From the NCBI GenBank assembly GCA_902781045.1, contig CACZHT010000029.1, positions 1 through 38,184 on the forward strand: a stretch of DNA of 38,184 nt, read 5' to 3'. The notes under the pieces are model-generated. The model searched no databases, was not told the origin of the DNA, and saw only the letters and a program-made list of their open reading frames with translations. Position 1 is the stretch's first letter. Each line of letters begins with the position of its first letter. The position numbers and the translations under genes are program-made. The stretch is from an uncultured Bacteroidales bacterium. GTDB lineage: Bacteria; Bacteroidota; Bacteroidia; Bacteroidales; Muribaculaceae. Below, in pieces: positions 8,801 to 15,960 of this stretch.

Positions 8801-9676
8801 AGCCGCAACGGTGACGGTCTGCTCACCAACGCCGAGGGCGTGGTTGTGGGTGGCTCGGTGCCGGGCTTGCACATTGTCGGAGAGGGTGCCGACACCAAGA
8901 TGTTTGTCTACAACGAGGATGTCGTGGTCAATGGCTCGGGCAACAACGTCAGTGTCTACAACATCGGCAATGCCGAAGGCCCGCTGGCTAGCTACTGGAA
9001 TCAGGCACCCGACGTGACATACGCCGTCGGAGCATACGAGGCCAATGGCAACGGCAACGTGTGGGGACGTCCCGACGGCAGCTGCTGGGTGGCACAGTAT
9101 CGCAGTGCCGGCAACAATGCCCGCGGTGTGCCTTCGCTGCTGTTTGTCGATCCCGAGGGCAATATCACCTACAACTCGGGTGCCGATGTCGACTTCGCAT
9201 CGACCTATATGGATGGGTCGGCACAGTCGGGATTTGCCATGAGCGACGACGAGAGCATGTTTGTCATCAACGACGGTGGCGGAACGCTACAGTTCTACGA
9301 CCTGCAGTTCGACGGCTACACCCCGGTGTTTACGCCCAAGTTCTCGTTCAAGGCAACCGAGGCACTGCGCAGCGGAAACACAATCTATCAGATGAACTTC
9401 GACTATGCCGGCAACCTCATCTGCTCGGGTGCTAAGGTGGCTATCTACTCGATTCCCACCGAGGACAACCAGAGCACCACGCCCGCACGCGATGAGCTGG
9501 CCATCGTCAAGGTTCCCTTCACGTCGGTCAACGGTGTCGACATCAACCGCACTGTCAAGGCTGTGCGCTATGTCAACCCCGCCGGACAGCAGAGCACACG
9601 GCCGTTCGATGGTGTGAACATCGTCATCACCACATACGACGACGGTACGCAGCGCACCACCAAGGCTGTGTTCTAA
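5897..9676 (+). CDS. Secreted N-acetylmuramoyl-L-alanine amidase-like multidomain protein with type IX-like tag
   Basis: A protein of 1,259 residues (from 5897; an ATG at 5885 in an ATGA overlap with the previous gene is an alternative start). The signal peptide is MKKILLLAAAAIIAAGAIQA. Residues 25-275 resemble amidase_3 peptidoglycan amidases, with candidate zinc ligands His34 in LNPGHGSYG, Glu65 in FYEGRGTLQRA and His135 in FLSDHSNAN. A carnitine-free, carboxypeptidase-regulatory-like beta sandwich follows (about 310-375: NGAEVKLYRGNEVVASY, LEPGEYTVGATLDGYKV). A long region of propeller-like repeats comes next, and the last 45 residues are a type IX sorting-like tag (VRYVNPAGQQ, GVNIVITTYDDGT, TKAVF). 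This fits an outer-surface protein acting on peptidoglycan or a related ligand; enzymatic activity is inferred only. Confidence 0.8.
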   Translation: MKKILLLAAAAIIAAGAIQAQNADELRIYLNPGHGSYGPNDRPLSTVNHPGTSNLADPDTLGFYEGRGTLQRAFGIAKYLKQVGFKSENIVFSRLANGPWPYVAGAEDAEIYNRPLAEICEEVEAGNFDMFLSDHSNANVDGDMVNYPLALYRGYDQGKTGDAGYDGEAVPGSYAMADAVWDTHYMNELDPQSAYSRTNKNIRGDINFYGSYSTSTRSNGNQYSGYLGVLKHGVPGFLFEAFFHTYQPARHRALNFDYDQQEGRREARGIARYFGLQGLTTGDIMGHVRDLHEKFSHTYYKPMPGTDDALLPLNGAEVKLYRGNEVVASYTVDNEYNGIFVFEDLEPGEYTVGATLDGYKVMDEQVAVTVTADQTSYAKIYLENEAYEPPTEVYENYPDPQQPGYLKLASEFVFDQSAGALDLVGTIKDAVQLGDSTVVLTNDGKTPHLYLVKTSTKEMIKELSTEGIYTEDTPGFFSALNAVNRTADNKLVGVSLTENQFSTDYVADGYARGTARVYIWNDIDGAPALFASTTNSGNYYNANVGHSILVNGPSTGECQVILTAMTTGSSCNIRLVHINMVDGEQSSVFYDNLYSDGFVGKQDAYGEELRLMVSPNGDDKTILGGKGVISEFVTPVSSAGRPSDIKLLSDEFGVTGVGFQCFKYAGHNLLVTPYAVDGVVKGVKILDITGGIDQAKLIRTVNTDLEAVAGAPRKATHHDPILNGLTQNIATAVVDGEDIQAALVGADGLSLFTTKGVDQPVVKGIYAYGLDKLEEGENYTFTFSANDDAVSGSIIFTDRETGEVLGEWPLTDVVEGLNTVTLTKDQIPGEDGQTIDWAVNLVGNTIPTFGLINNPDDFNYTYTFNTVDKNPESNYFGRIYVGHRPGTSSAENGLWIYNPDYTRVNDAVINSRSDGLTFRSNYRLAIDPEGKVYMPDWGDPTSGVYVFDPANQDAGFKPFFANEDGSQLSRNGDGLLTNAEGVVVGGSVPGLHIVGEGADTKMFVYNEDVVVNGSGNNVSVYNIGNAEGPLASYWNQAPDVTYAVGAYEANGNGNVWGRPDGSCWVAQYRSAGNNARGVPSLLFVDPEGNITYNSGADVDFASTYMDGSAQSGFAMSDDESMFVINDGGGTLQFYDLQFDGYTPVFTPKFSFKATEALRSGNTIYQMNFDYAGNLICSGAKVAIYSIPTEDNQSTTPARDELAIVKVPFTSVNGVDINRTVKAVRYVNPAGQQSTRPFDGVNIVITTYDDGTQRTTKAVF

Positions 9677-9705
9677 TGTATAATGTATAATTCATAATTC
9701 ATAAT
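9677..9705 (+). repeat. A/T-rich micro-repeat after the amidase gene
   Basis: Short-period repeats of TATAATG and TAATTCA fill the space between the stop codon and the terminator hairpin. The same filler occurs in the same place after the genes ending at 15256, 17352 and 19278, and in part after pfkA (4793-4811). Confidence 0.7.
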
Positions 9706-9733
9706 GACCGCCTGGCAGCAATGTCAGGCGGTC
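9706..9733 (+). terminator. GACCGCC-type terminator hairpin, copy 1
   Basis: GACCGCCTGGCA pairs with TGTCAGGCGGTC (11 of 12 pairs) around a 4-base loop, followed by GTT. It is the first of four near-identical hairpins in the window, each placed shortly after a stop codon. The T-run is weaker than in the other copies. Confidence 0.65.
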
Positions 9734-9739
9734 GTTCCG

Positions 9740-9815
9740 TTCTGCATTGCGACACGGGGGCACTTGGTTGAACGGTGCAACGGCAGGGGCTGCCCCGTTA
9801 CGCTCATTTCACAAT
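9740..9815 (+). repeat. Degenerate copy (A) of the GC-rich intergenic repeat
   Basis: Contains GGTTGAACGGTGCAACGGCAGG and then GGGGCTGCCCCGTTACGCTC, recognisably related to the fuller copies at 11305, 15321, 17421 and 19361, but short of the long hairpin arms. Confidence 0.55.
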
Positions 9816-9852
9816 TTTCGATACACAATTTTCAGTTTTCAATTAAAAGTAC

Positions 9853-9860
9853 TACCTTTG
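9853..9860 (+). promoter_or_regulatory. -7 box of the first deoxynucleoside kinase gene
   Basis: TACCTTTG, then T, 21 bases before the ATG at 9882. A TTTTC at about 9829 could serve as a weak -33 element. The leader would be only about 15 bases long. Confidence 0.6.
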
Positions 9861-9881
9861 TGGTCTCATAACTCACAACGC

Positions 9882-10514
9882 ATGCACATCGCCATAGCCG
9901 GAAACATAGGCAGCGGCAAGTCGACGCTCACGCGGCTCCTTGCCAGGCATTACGGATGGACCCCACGGTTCGAGACAGTCGACCACAACCCCTATCTCGA
10001 GGACTACTACCGCGACATCCACCGCTGGTCGTTCAACCTTGAGGTGTTCTTCCTCAAGGAGCGCTTTCGCGACCTGCTGGCCATCTCGCAGTCGCCCGAC
10101 ACCATCATCCAGGACCGCTCCATCTTTGAGGGCGTGTATGTCTTCATGGCCAACAACAAGGCCATGGGCAACCTCAGCGACCGCGACTACAACACCTACA
10201 TGGAACTGTTCGAGCAGATGCTATCGGTGGTGCGTCTGCCCGACCTGATGATTTATTTGCGGGCTTCGGTGGCACATCTGGTGGGCAACATCCAGAAGCG
10301 TGGCCGAGGCTACGAGCAGACCATGCAGCTCGAGTATCTCGAGAACCTCAACCGTCGCTACGAGGACTTCATCACCCGTCAATATCGAGGCCGCGTGATG
10401 ATTGTCGACAAGGACAACCTTGACTTTGAGAACCGCCCCGAGGACTTGGCTCAGGTCACCGACCGCATTGACCGCCTCCTCTACGGACTCTTCCCCGACA
10501 CGCCTGGGCTTTAG
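9882..10514 (+). CDS. Deoxynucleoside kinase, first of a tandem pair
   Basis: A 210-residue kinase of the dNK/dGK/dCK family, which phosphorylates deoxynucleosides for salvage. It has P-loop GNIGSGKS (residues 7-14), the likely catalytic Glu31 in RFETV, the DRS motif (78-80, IIQDRSIFEG) and a lid region IQKRGRGYEQTMQLEYLENLNRRYEDF. The length is normal. The open frame extends upstream to 9747, but the Met at 9882 (MHIAIAGNIG) matches the paralogue next door and follows a promoter box, so the extension is rejected. A paralogue lies 116 bases downstream. In some Firmicutes such tandem genes encode subunits with different base preferences (dAK/dGK); whether these two form a heterodimer is inference. 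Confidence 0.93.
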   Translation: MHIAIAGNIGSGKSTLTRLLARHYGWTPRFETVDHNPYLEDYYRDIHRWSFNLEVFFLKERFRDLLAISQSPDTIIQDRSIFEGVYVFMANNKAMGNLSDRDYNTYMELFEQMLSVVRLPDLMIYLRASVAHLVGNIQKRGRGYEQTMQLEYLENLNRRYEDFITRQYRGRVMIVDKDNLDFENRPEDLAQVTDRIDRLLYGLFPDTPGL

Positions 10515-10630
10515 GATTTAGACTTTAGTTTTTAGACATTACACGTTAGTCGAGGCAGCAACTAACAGCTAAAAACTAAAAACAAACAACTAACAACTAA
10601 CAACTAAAAACTTCTTAACTCCTAGATAGT
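10515..10630 (+). repeat. A/T-rich micro-repeat spacer between the two kinases
   Basis: The spacer is mostly short repeats of the AACAACTA and CTAAAAACTAAAAAC kind. No -7 box is evident, so the second kinase is probably read from the first gene's promoter. Confidence 0.6.
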
Positions 10631-11257
10631 ATGCATATCGCAGTAGCAGGAAACATCGGTTGTGGCAAGACCACACTCACACGCATGCTCGCGCAGCGTT
10701 ATGGCTGGACACCGCGCTACGAGTCGGTGGCCGACAACCCCTATCTCGCCGACTTCTATGCCGACATGGAGCGGTGGGCGTTCAACTTGCAGATTTACTT
10801 CCTCAACCGCCGCTTCAAGGAAGTGGTCGAGATCTCAAAGAGCGAAGAGATTATCATCCAGGACCGTACCATCTTTGAGGACGCGTGCATCTTTGCGCCC
10901 AACCTGCACGACCAGGGCAAGATGAGCGACCGAGACTTCGACAACTATCGCGACCTGTTCGACCTGATGATGTCGCTGGTCAAGCTGCCCGACCTCATGA
11001 TCTATATCCGCGCCAGCATCTCGACACTCGTGGCGCAGATCCAGAAGCGCGGCCGCGACTACGAGCAGACCATGCGGCTCGACTATCTGCAGGGCTTGGA
11101 GCGCCGCTACGAGCAGTGGATTGCCGACTACCGGGGGCCCCTGCTCATCATCGATGGCGACACATGCAAGTTTGGCGACAACCCCGAGCATTTCGCCCAG
11201 GTCACCGACCGCATCGACACCATGCTCTACGGCCTCTTCCCCGTCATCGAGCCATAG
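10631..11257 (+). CDS. Deoxynucleoside kinase, second of a tandem pair
   Basis: A 208-residue paralogue of the preceding kinase with the same fold signatures: P-loop GNIGCGKT (residues 7-14), RYESV with Glu31, the DRT motif (IIQDRTIFED) and lid IQKRGRDYEQTMRLDYL. Differences in positions near the substrate pocket (for example FEGVYVFMANNKAMGNLS against FEDACIFAPNLHDQGKMS) suggest a different deoxynucleoside preference from its neighbour. The start MHIAVAGNIG at 10631 is unambiguous. The gene is likely in one operon with its paralogue, given the short spacer and lack of a promoter box. Substrate cannot be assigned from sequence alone. Confidence 0.93.
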   Translation: MHIAVAGNIGCGKTTLTRMLAQRYGWTPRYESVADNPYLADFYADMERWAFNLQIYFLNRRFKEVVEISKSEEIIIQDRTIFEDACIFAPNLHDQGKMSDRDFDNYRDLFDLMMSLVKLPDLMIYIRASISTLVAQIQKRGRDYEQTMRLDYLQGLERRYEQWIADYRGPLLIIDGDTCKFGDNPEHFAQVTDRIDTMLYGLFPVIEP

Positions 11258-11304
11258 CGGCGACTTGCCGCCCCATTCCGCACCCTTTCACCTCCCAGCC
11301 TTCG

Positions 11305-11425
11305 CTCGGATGAACGGTGCGACAGGGGGGCAGACCCTTCTGTGCCAGCACTGGCAACAGGGGGTCTGCCCCCCTGTCGCGCTCTGCTTGGCTAATCACC
11401 TACCCTGCACCGAAGCCCCACGCTA
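11305..11425 (+). repeat. GC-rich intergenic repeat, copy B
   Basis: The head (CGGATGAACGGTGCGACA) leads into a long hairpin at 11319-11380: GCGACAGGGGGGCAGACCC pairs perfectly with the 19 bases ending at 11380, and most of the inner stem also pairs, leaving a tiny loop. The tail TGCACCGAAGC follows. In this copy both arms carry GGCAGACC/GGTCTGCC, whereas the other copies carry GGTCTGACC. The gap 11258-11779 contains no supported gene; besides this repeat it holds the promoter at 11575. Confidence 0.8.
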
Positions 11426-11574
11426 CACCGTGTCGGAAAAACCTCCTTTCCGTCGCAACATCGGGTCAGCCTCCCTTCTTGTCGCCGCATGGCCGGTGAC
11501 TGACCATTCTTGCTGAAAATCATGTCATTTGTTAACCAAAAAGCTTGATTTGCTTATTTTTTTAAATTTTCTGC

Positions 11575-11605
11575 TTTGTCGTTTCAGAAAATTGTTCTAT
11601 CTTTG
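11575..11605 (+). promoter_or_regulatory. Promoter of the large InlB-repeat protein gene
   Basis: TTTG (11575-11578), 19 bases, TATCTTTG (11598-11605) is a textbook Bacteroidota promoter. It predicts a start near 11612 and a leader of about 168 bases, which includes a CTTGAC/GTCAAG pair (about 11699-11731) as a possible stem. Confidence 0.75.
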
Positions 11606-11779
11606 CAAAATTAAGAAGTGATGCTTATTATGGGTTGCAAGAACCTGTAGCAGACCGATTGGGCATGAACCCTTGTCGATGAAACGATTCCGTTCCGTCT
11701 TGACAATGTGACTACGGCTTTTCTGTCAAGCATTTTTTGCACTCTAATCGAATTTATTAACTCTAAAACGACAATGATA

Positions 11780-14700
11780 ATGAAAAAACTATTTACATTT
11801 CTCACCCTCCTCACCCTGGCCATAACCACCGCCTGGGCAGGAGAACAAACCATCACAATATCAAGATCAGAAGGTAATATCTCTGAAGGAAGTGGCGTGT
11901 ACTATGCCGAAAAGGATGGAATTGTCTTTGAATTTTCAGGTGGTCTTGATAATGAAATGTTTTTGTTATGCATGCAACAGAAACAAGTAATCATTCGGTC
12001 GTATAATTATAAAATCAAAAAAATTGTTTTTCATTGCTACACTAATAGTGCTAATACTGATGATTTCTATAATGGACCAACTACATTATCACTTAAATAT
12101 AATGCATCTGCAGGTCAAACCTATGGTTCTTACCAAGCGGTAGCCGGAAGTTATATTGGAACTTGGACAGGTAACCTTCCTTTGAATACACAATTGACTT
12201 TTGAGGCAGGACCGCGTCCAGTGCCTTTTACTTCTATTGATGTGACTTATGAGAAATTGGAGGGAGATGTTTTTGATTTGGTCACGAGTACAAACCAAAT
12301 CGTAGAGGGAAAGACCTATGTCATCGTAAGCCAGTATCATGATAAAGTAATGTCTTTTAAAAAAACTACTGATGCGACACATCCTTCTGCTGACATTGTA
12401 GAATGGCCATTGGGTGATAATGACAAATCAAAAGTCAAGGTCGATGGAGAAGCGTGCATATTCAGGTTGACCAATGTTGCAGACACCACTATTGGTAATG
12501 TAAGTCGAAAGGCTGCATTTTTGAATAATTTGAATTATTTTATTTATGCAGCAACAGGAACCAATGCAGGGAATATTACAGGTGGATCCTCTGTGACTGA
12601 TAATAGAAGAGCAAATATGTATATAAGTTCAACGGAATATAATTTCTTATGTCGTTTTAATAGCTCATCAAATACTTATATACGTTATGACCATAATAGT
12701 GGTACGTTTAAAATGCTTGATTGGAATACACCTGATCAACGAGTATGGCTGTACAAACAAGCTGAGTCCTATAAAGTTTTTACTAAATGCAACCCCACAG
12801 ATGGTGGCACAATCACTCTGGGCGACGGTGTAGTGGACAACACTTCGCAGCAATATGAGACTGTGAACTTCACGGTAAACGCAAATGCGGGTTATCGTTT
12901 GTCGTCTGTTGTGGTCAACAAAGTTAATGAGAGCAATAATACGCTGGGCGAGGTGGTTGCCCTCCAAGACGATGGCAACGGCAACTACTCGTTTACTATG
13001 CCTGATAGTCACGTTCGCATCACAGCCAATTTTGATGAGTCCTTGCCACACAGCATCAACACCGTTTGTGATCCGAGTGGCGGTGGTGAGTTCAGGAATT
13101 TCCAGTGCAACAGTAGCTCGACCAACATTTCGTTGGGTGCTCAATATTATCGTGGCGATGTCATTGACTTCTATGTGCACACCAACATGGGTTACCGTAT
13201 AAATGATGTGAAGCTCAGCTATGTTGAGGGTGGGCAGACAGTAGAGCAGACCTTGGCTCGTACGTCCAGTGACAACGAAGGTAACTACTACAGCTTTACT
13301 ATGCCCGATGTTGATGTGACTGTCACCGCTTATTTCGGCGAATGGGTGCCAGACCTTTACCTGTTGGGTACTCACAACGGCCAAGATTGGCATAGCTATG
13401 GTCCTAAGTTTGAATATGACTCCGAAAATTCAGAGTGGTACATTGATGTGTATTATAAAGGTACAGGTTCGTACAGCCCGTCCGGCAATACAGATAATGC
13501 CTACGGTTACTTCAGCGTGACTCGCAAGGTCGAGGGAAATGCCACCGATGGAGATAACTGGGGTGCAATCAACGGACTCTGGAATGACTATGACGGCTGC
13601 AGGTATCGCTATGGAGCAACGTGGAATAATAACGACGCTGCCACGCTTATCACAGAAAACAGCAGTCCTATCACCCTGGCACAAGGAGGTGATAACGGAC
13701 CATCGGCATTCAAGATTCCTGCCGGTGTCTATCGCATCTATGTCACCAACGTGAACAATAAGCCTGGCACAGTGCGTGTCACCCGCACCGATGTAGCCCT
13801 CGCGTTTGACCCGGCCGGTGGCAGTACCGAGACTAATGCCGAGATGGTGTCGTGGGGCACTGATGTGACCATGGTCAGCGACATTCAGACCAAAGTGAAG
13901 ACGATTGCAAACGCTTATGCAAACGACTATCCGCAATACATTCCCAGTGGATTCAACGAGGATAACATGAGCTTAAGTTACAGCATTGCAGAGACAACAG
14001 ATTTGTCAATATCGAAGCAGAGTGGTACGCCTTTGTACACGGCACCGAACTTCAAGCTCGTTGACTATGACATCGATGATGAGGGATATGTGACCGTCAA
14101 GGTCGATGGCGATGCTTGGATTGGCTGGATACATGCAGCCACTAGTGGCTATTATCAGGTGATAAAGACTCCGCTGCACTGGATTGAGCATCCCGACAAG
14201 GGCGTGGAGGGGCACAAGTACATTGTCTCTGACCGGTTGATGGGCGTGTATGCGATGAACAACATCCTCTGGGCCAAGGACGTGGACTTTGACTCGAACA
14301 ACGCCAGCGAGAAGCCCGCTGAAGCCATCGACTACATGAGGTATTTCACCAACTACATGGCCAACACAGCCCCCGAGGGCTACCGCTCTGACCTCACCCA
14401 GACCTCTGCCTGGGAGCAGAAGAACTGGGTGCAGCTTGATTTCAGCAATATCGAGCATGGCGACATCCAGGCCATAAACTTGGTTAACAAATACATGAAA
14501 GCCGGGTCGGTCAAGGGTACCTATGTCGACGACGAGAACTACCGCATCGTGCTCTCGGCCGAGCCTGAGCAGGTACCTGTCAGCGAGTCGGGTGCGCTCA
14601 ACTACCAGCCCAACTACTACTGCCCGATGAACTTCATGAGCTACCACGGTGTGAGCGGTGCCAGCGACTATGTTGACGACAACGATGTGATAGTGCAAGG

Positions 14701-15256
14701 CCCCACGGCCAATGGCAAGTACTACTACCTGCTCAACCCCAAGATTCAGGAGTATGCTTTGATTACTTTCGCCGTGTGGGACAAGGCCAACCAGCGCTTT
14801 GTGGTGCCGGCCAAGGACATTGACGTGAACGAGGCTAACCTGGATGGAGCGTTTGAGGTCGAATGGGAGTACAACAACTGGAACAATCCCAACGAACCTG
14901 CTGACCAGCGCGCAAACATGGATGAGTTTAAGGAGGCTCAGGCATATACGTTCCACGCCATCATCCAGAAGCCGGTGACGGCCGTGGTGTCGCCCAGTGC
15001 TAGTGTACCGGCACGCATCGAGCCCAAGGCCGGCCAGACACCGACGGGTAACTATATCGTTTACCCGCTCGACCTGGTGGTTGATAACGACCATATTGTC
15101 ACCGCTGTGCAGACAGTGACCGTCGGCAAGGCAGTGCAGAGCGTGACCTACTGCGACCTGGCCGGCCGCATGAGCCGCCGTCCGCTGCAGGGTGTGAACA
15201 TCATCGTCACCCGCTACACCGACGGTACCGTCACCACTAGCAAAGCGGTGTTCTAA
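11780..15256 (+). CDS. Large secreted protein with InlB-like repeats and type IX-like tag
   Basis: A 1,158-residue exported protein. Signal peptide MKKLFTFLTLLTLAITTAWA (the ATG at 11780 is preferred; ATG 11774 is possible). Residues 20-330 match the N-terminal half of the paralogue at 15961 (DLVTSTNQIVEGKTYVIVSQY; VEWPLGDNDKSKVKV; RVWLYKQAESY). Two divergent InlB B-type repeats follow (about 331-420 and 425-523: GGTITLGDGVV, AGYRLSSVVV, YSFTMPDSHVRITANF), then a beta-rich central region starting PDLYLLGTHNGQDW and a C-terminal module. The last 40 residues are the shared tag (VQSVTYCDLAGRMSRRPLQ, GVNIIVTRYTDGT, TSKAVF), which would send it through type IX secretion. The first kilobase is much more AT-rich than the rest. 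Ligand unknown; a surface adhesin or glycan-binding role is inference. Confidence 0.8.
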   Translation: MKKLFTFLTLLTLAITTAWAGEQTITISRSEGNISEGSGVYYAEKDGIVFEFSGGLDNEMFLLCMQQKQVIIRSYNYKIKKIVFHCYTNSANTDDFYNGPTTLSLKYNASAGQTYGSYQAVAGSYIGTWTGNLPLNTQLTFEAGPRPVPFTSIDVTYEKLEGDVFDLVTSTNQIVEGKTYVIVSQYHDKVMSFKKTTDATHPSADIVEWPLGDNDKSKVKVDGEACIFRLTNVADTTIGNVSRKAAFLNNLNYFIYAATGTNAGNITGGSSVTDNRRANMYISSTEYNFLCRFNSSSNTYIRYDHNSGTFKMLDWNTPDQRVWLYKQAESYKVFTKCNPTDGGTITLGDGVVDNTSQQYETVNFTVNANAGYRLSSVVVNKVNESNNTLGEVVALQDDGNGNYSFTMPDSHVRITANFDESLPHSINTVCDPSGGGEFRNFQCNSSSTNISLGAQYYRGDVIDFYVHTNMGYRINDVKLSYVEGGQTVEQTLARTSSDNEGNYYSFTMPDVDVTVTAYFGEWVPDLYLLGTHNGQDWHSYGPKFEYDSENSEWYIDVYYKGTGSYSPSGNTDNAYGYFSVTRKVEGNATDGDNWGAINGLWNDYDGCRYRYGATWNNNDAATLITENSSPITLAQGGDNGPSAFKIPAGVYRIYVTNVNNKPGTVRVTRTDVALAFDPAGGSTETNAEMVSWGTDVTMVSDIQTKVKTIANAYANDYPQYIPSGFNEDNMSLSYSIAETTDLSISKQSGTPLYTAPNFKLVDYDIDDEGYVTVKVDGDAWIGWIHAATSGYYQVIKTPLHWIEHPDKGVEGHKYIVSDRLMGVYAMNNILWAKDVDFDSNNASEKPAEAIDYMRYFTNYMANTAPEGYRSDLTQTSAWEQKNWVQLDFSNIEHGDIQAINLVNKYMKAGSVKGTYVDDENYRIVLSAEPEQVPVSESGALNYQPNYYCPMNFMSYHGVSGASDYVDDNDVIVQGPTANGKYYYLLNPKIQEYALITFAVWDKANQRFVVPAKDIDVNEANLDGAFEVEWEYNNWNNPNEPADQRANMDEFKEAQAYTFHAIIQKPVTAVVSPSASVPARIEPKAGQTPTGNYIVYPLDLVVDNDHIVTAVQTVTVGKAVQSVTYCDLAGRMSRRPLQGVNIIVTRYTDGTVTTSKAVF

Positions 15257-15283
15257 TTCATAATTTATAATTTATAATTCATA

Positions 15284-15319
15284 ATGACCGCCTGGCATCG
15301 CTGCCCGGCGGTCATTTTT
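15284..15319 (+). terminator. GACCGCC-type terminator hairpin, copy 2
   Basis: ATGACCGCC pairs with GGCGGTCAT, with inner TGGCA/TGCC pairing, and a five-T run follows (15315-15319). A/T-rich micro-repeats (TAATTTATAATTCA type) fill 15257-15283 between the stop codon and the hairpin. A good rho-independent terminator. Confidence 0.8.
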
Positions 15320-15320
15320 C

Positions 15321-15485
15321 GTCCCACCTCCGCCCCCGTTTGCCTCCTTGTCTCCGCTCGGTTGAACGGTGCGACATGGGGTCTGACCCTCCTGTGCCAC
15401 CGAGCAACGCGAGGCTGGCAACAGAGGGTCTGACCCCATGTCGCGCTCCGCTGCCCGAACCACCAGTCTTGCACCGAAGCGAACA
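15321..15485 (+). repeat. GC-rich intergenic repeat, copy C
   Basis: The C-rich head (CGTCCCACCTCCGCCCCCG, CTCCGCTCGGTTGAACGG) is followed by a hairpin spanning 15371-15444. The outer arms are GCGACATGGGGTC and GACCCCATGTCGC; the inner stem TGCCA/TGGCA closes a loop with CCGAGCAACGCGAGG. The tail is TGCACCGAAGC. The T in the left arm is matched by an A in the right arm, where copy D has G and C. Confidence 0.85.
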
Positions 15486-15523
15486 CGCTTCCACCGTGGC
15501 GAAAAAAAACTTACCGTTGCTTC

Positions 15524-15718
15524 GAGGCCGCTGAAAAAGTACAGACAAATAATTGATTTGCTTCACGATGGTTATATTCAAACCTAGATTTGAATAAATT
15601 GTCTGCAGATTTCGTGATATTTCAAATTATATCCAAGAAATATTGCGCCCGTTCGGTTGCGAGCTAAAGGTTCGCGGTTTATTCGCGTAATTCGCGGTTT
15701 TTTACTTTTTCAGCAGCC
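15524..15718 (+). mobile_element. MITE-like element with terminal inverted repeats
   Basis: GCTGAAAAAGTA at 15530-15541 is a perfect inverted match of TACTTTTTCAGC at 15703-15714, extending outward by GGC(C/T) to 16 bases with one mismatch. TTGCTTC occurs directly outside both ends (15517-15523 and 15719-15725) and may be a 7-bp target duplication. There is no coding capacity. Inside are a TATTCAAA/TTTGAATA hairpin near 15573-15594 and three TTCGCG words near 15671-15696. A non-autonomous element of about 195 bp is the simplest reading. Confidence 0.55.
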
Positions 15719-15726
15719 TTGCTTCA

Positions 15727-15786
15727 GGGGGTCAGACCCGCTGTTGCCAGCCGAGCTGCGCTCGGTGGCACATCGGGTCAGACCCC
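15727..15786 (-). repeat. GC-rich intergenic repeat hairpin, copy F (inverted)
   Basis: GGGGTCAGACCCG pairs with CGGGTCAGACCCC apart from the centre base, with inner GCCAGCCGAG/CTCGGTGGC pairing. Its reverse complement aligns with the hairpin cores of copies C-E, so this copy is in the opposite orientation. A second forward head (CTTGTCTCCGCTCGGGTGAACG) follows at about 15808-15830. Confidence 0.7.
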
Positions 15787-15893
15787 TTTCTTCCCCCTTT
15801 CCGCCTCCCTTGTCTCCGCTCGGGTGAACGATTTGACAGGCAAATTGTTGAAATTTTTTGGCAAAAGAATGTAGAAGTTTGAGAAAATTGTTG

Positions 15894-15901
15894 TAATTTT
15901 G
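15894..15901 (+). promoter_or_regulatory. -7 box of the second InlB-repeat protein gene
   Basis: TAATTTTG followed by C, 59 bases before the ATG at 15961, fits TAnnTTTG. No TTTG at the ideal distance was found. The 704-base gap 15257-15960 contains no gene, only the terminator, repeat copies C and F and the MITE-like element. Confidence 0.5.
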
Positions 15902-15960
15902 CACTTTGCCGCTATGGCAAGTGAGAAACTGAAAATAAACCCCAATTAAAAACTAAAAAA

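Noticed and set aside
9747..9881. N-terminal extension of the first deoxynucleoside kinase
   Set aside because: The region contains a repeat copy and the -7 box at 9853, and the kinase N-terminus MHIAIAGNIG at 9882 matches its paralogue.
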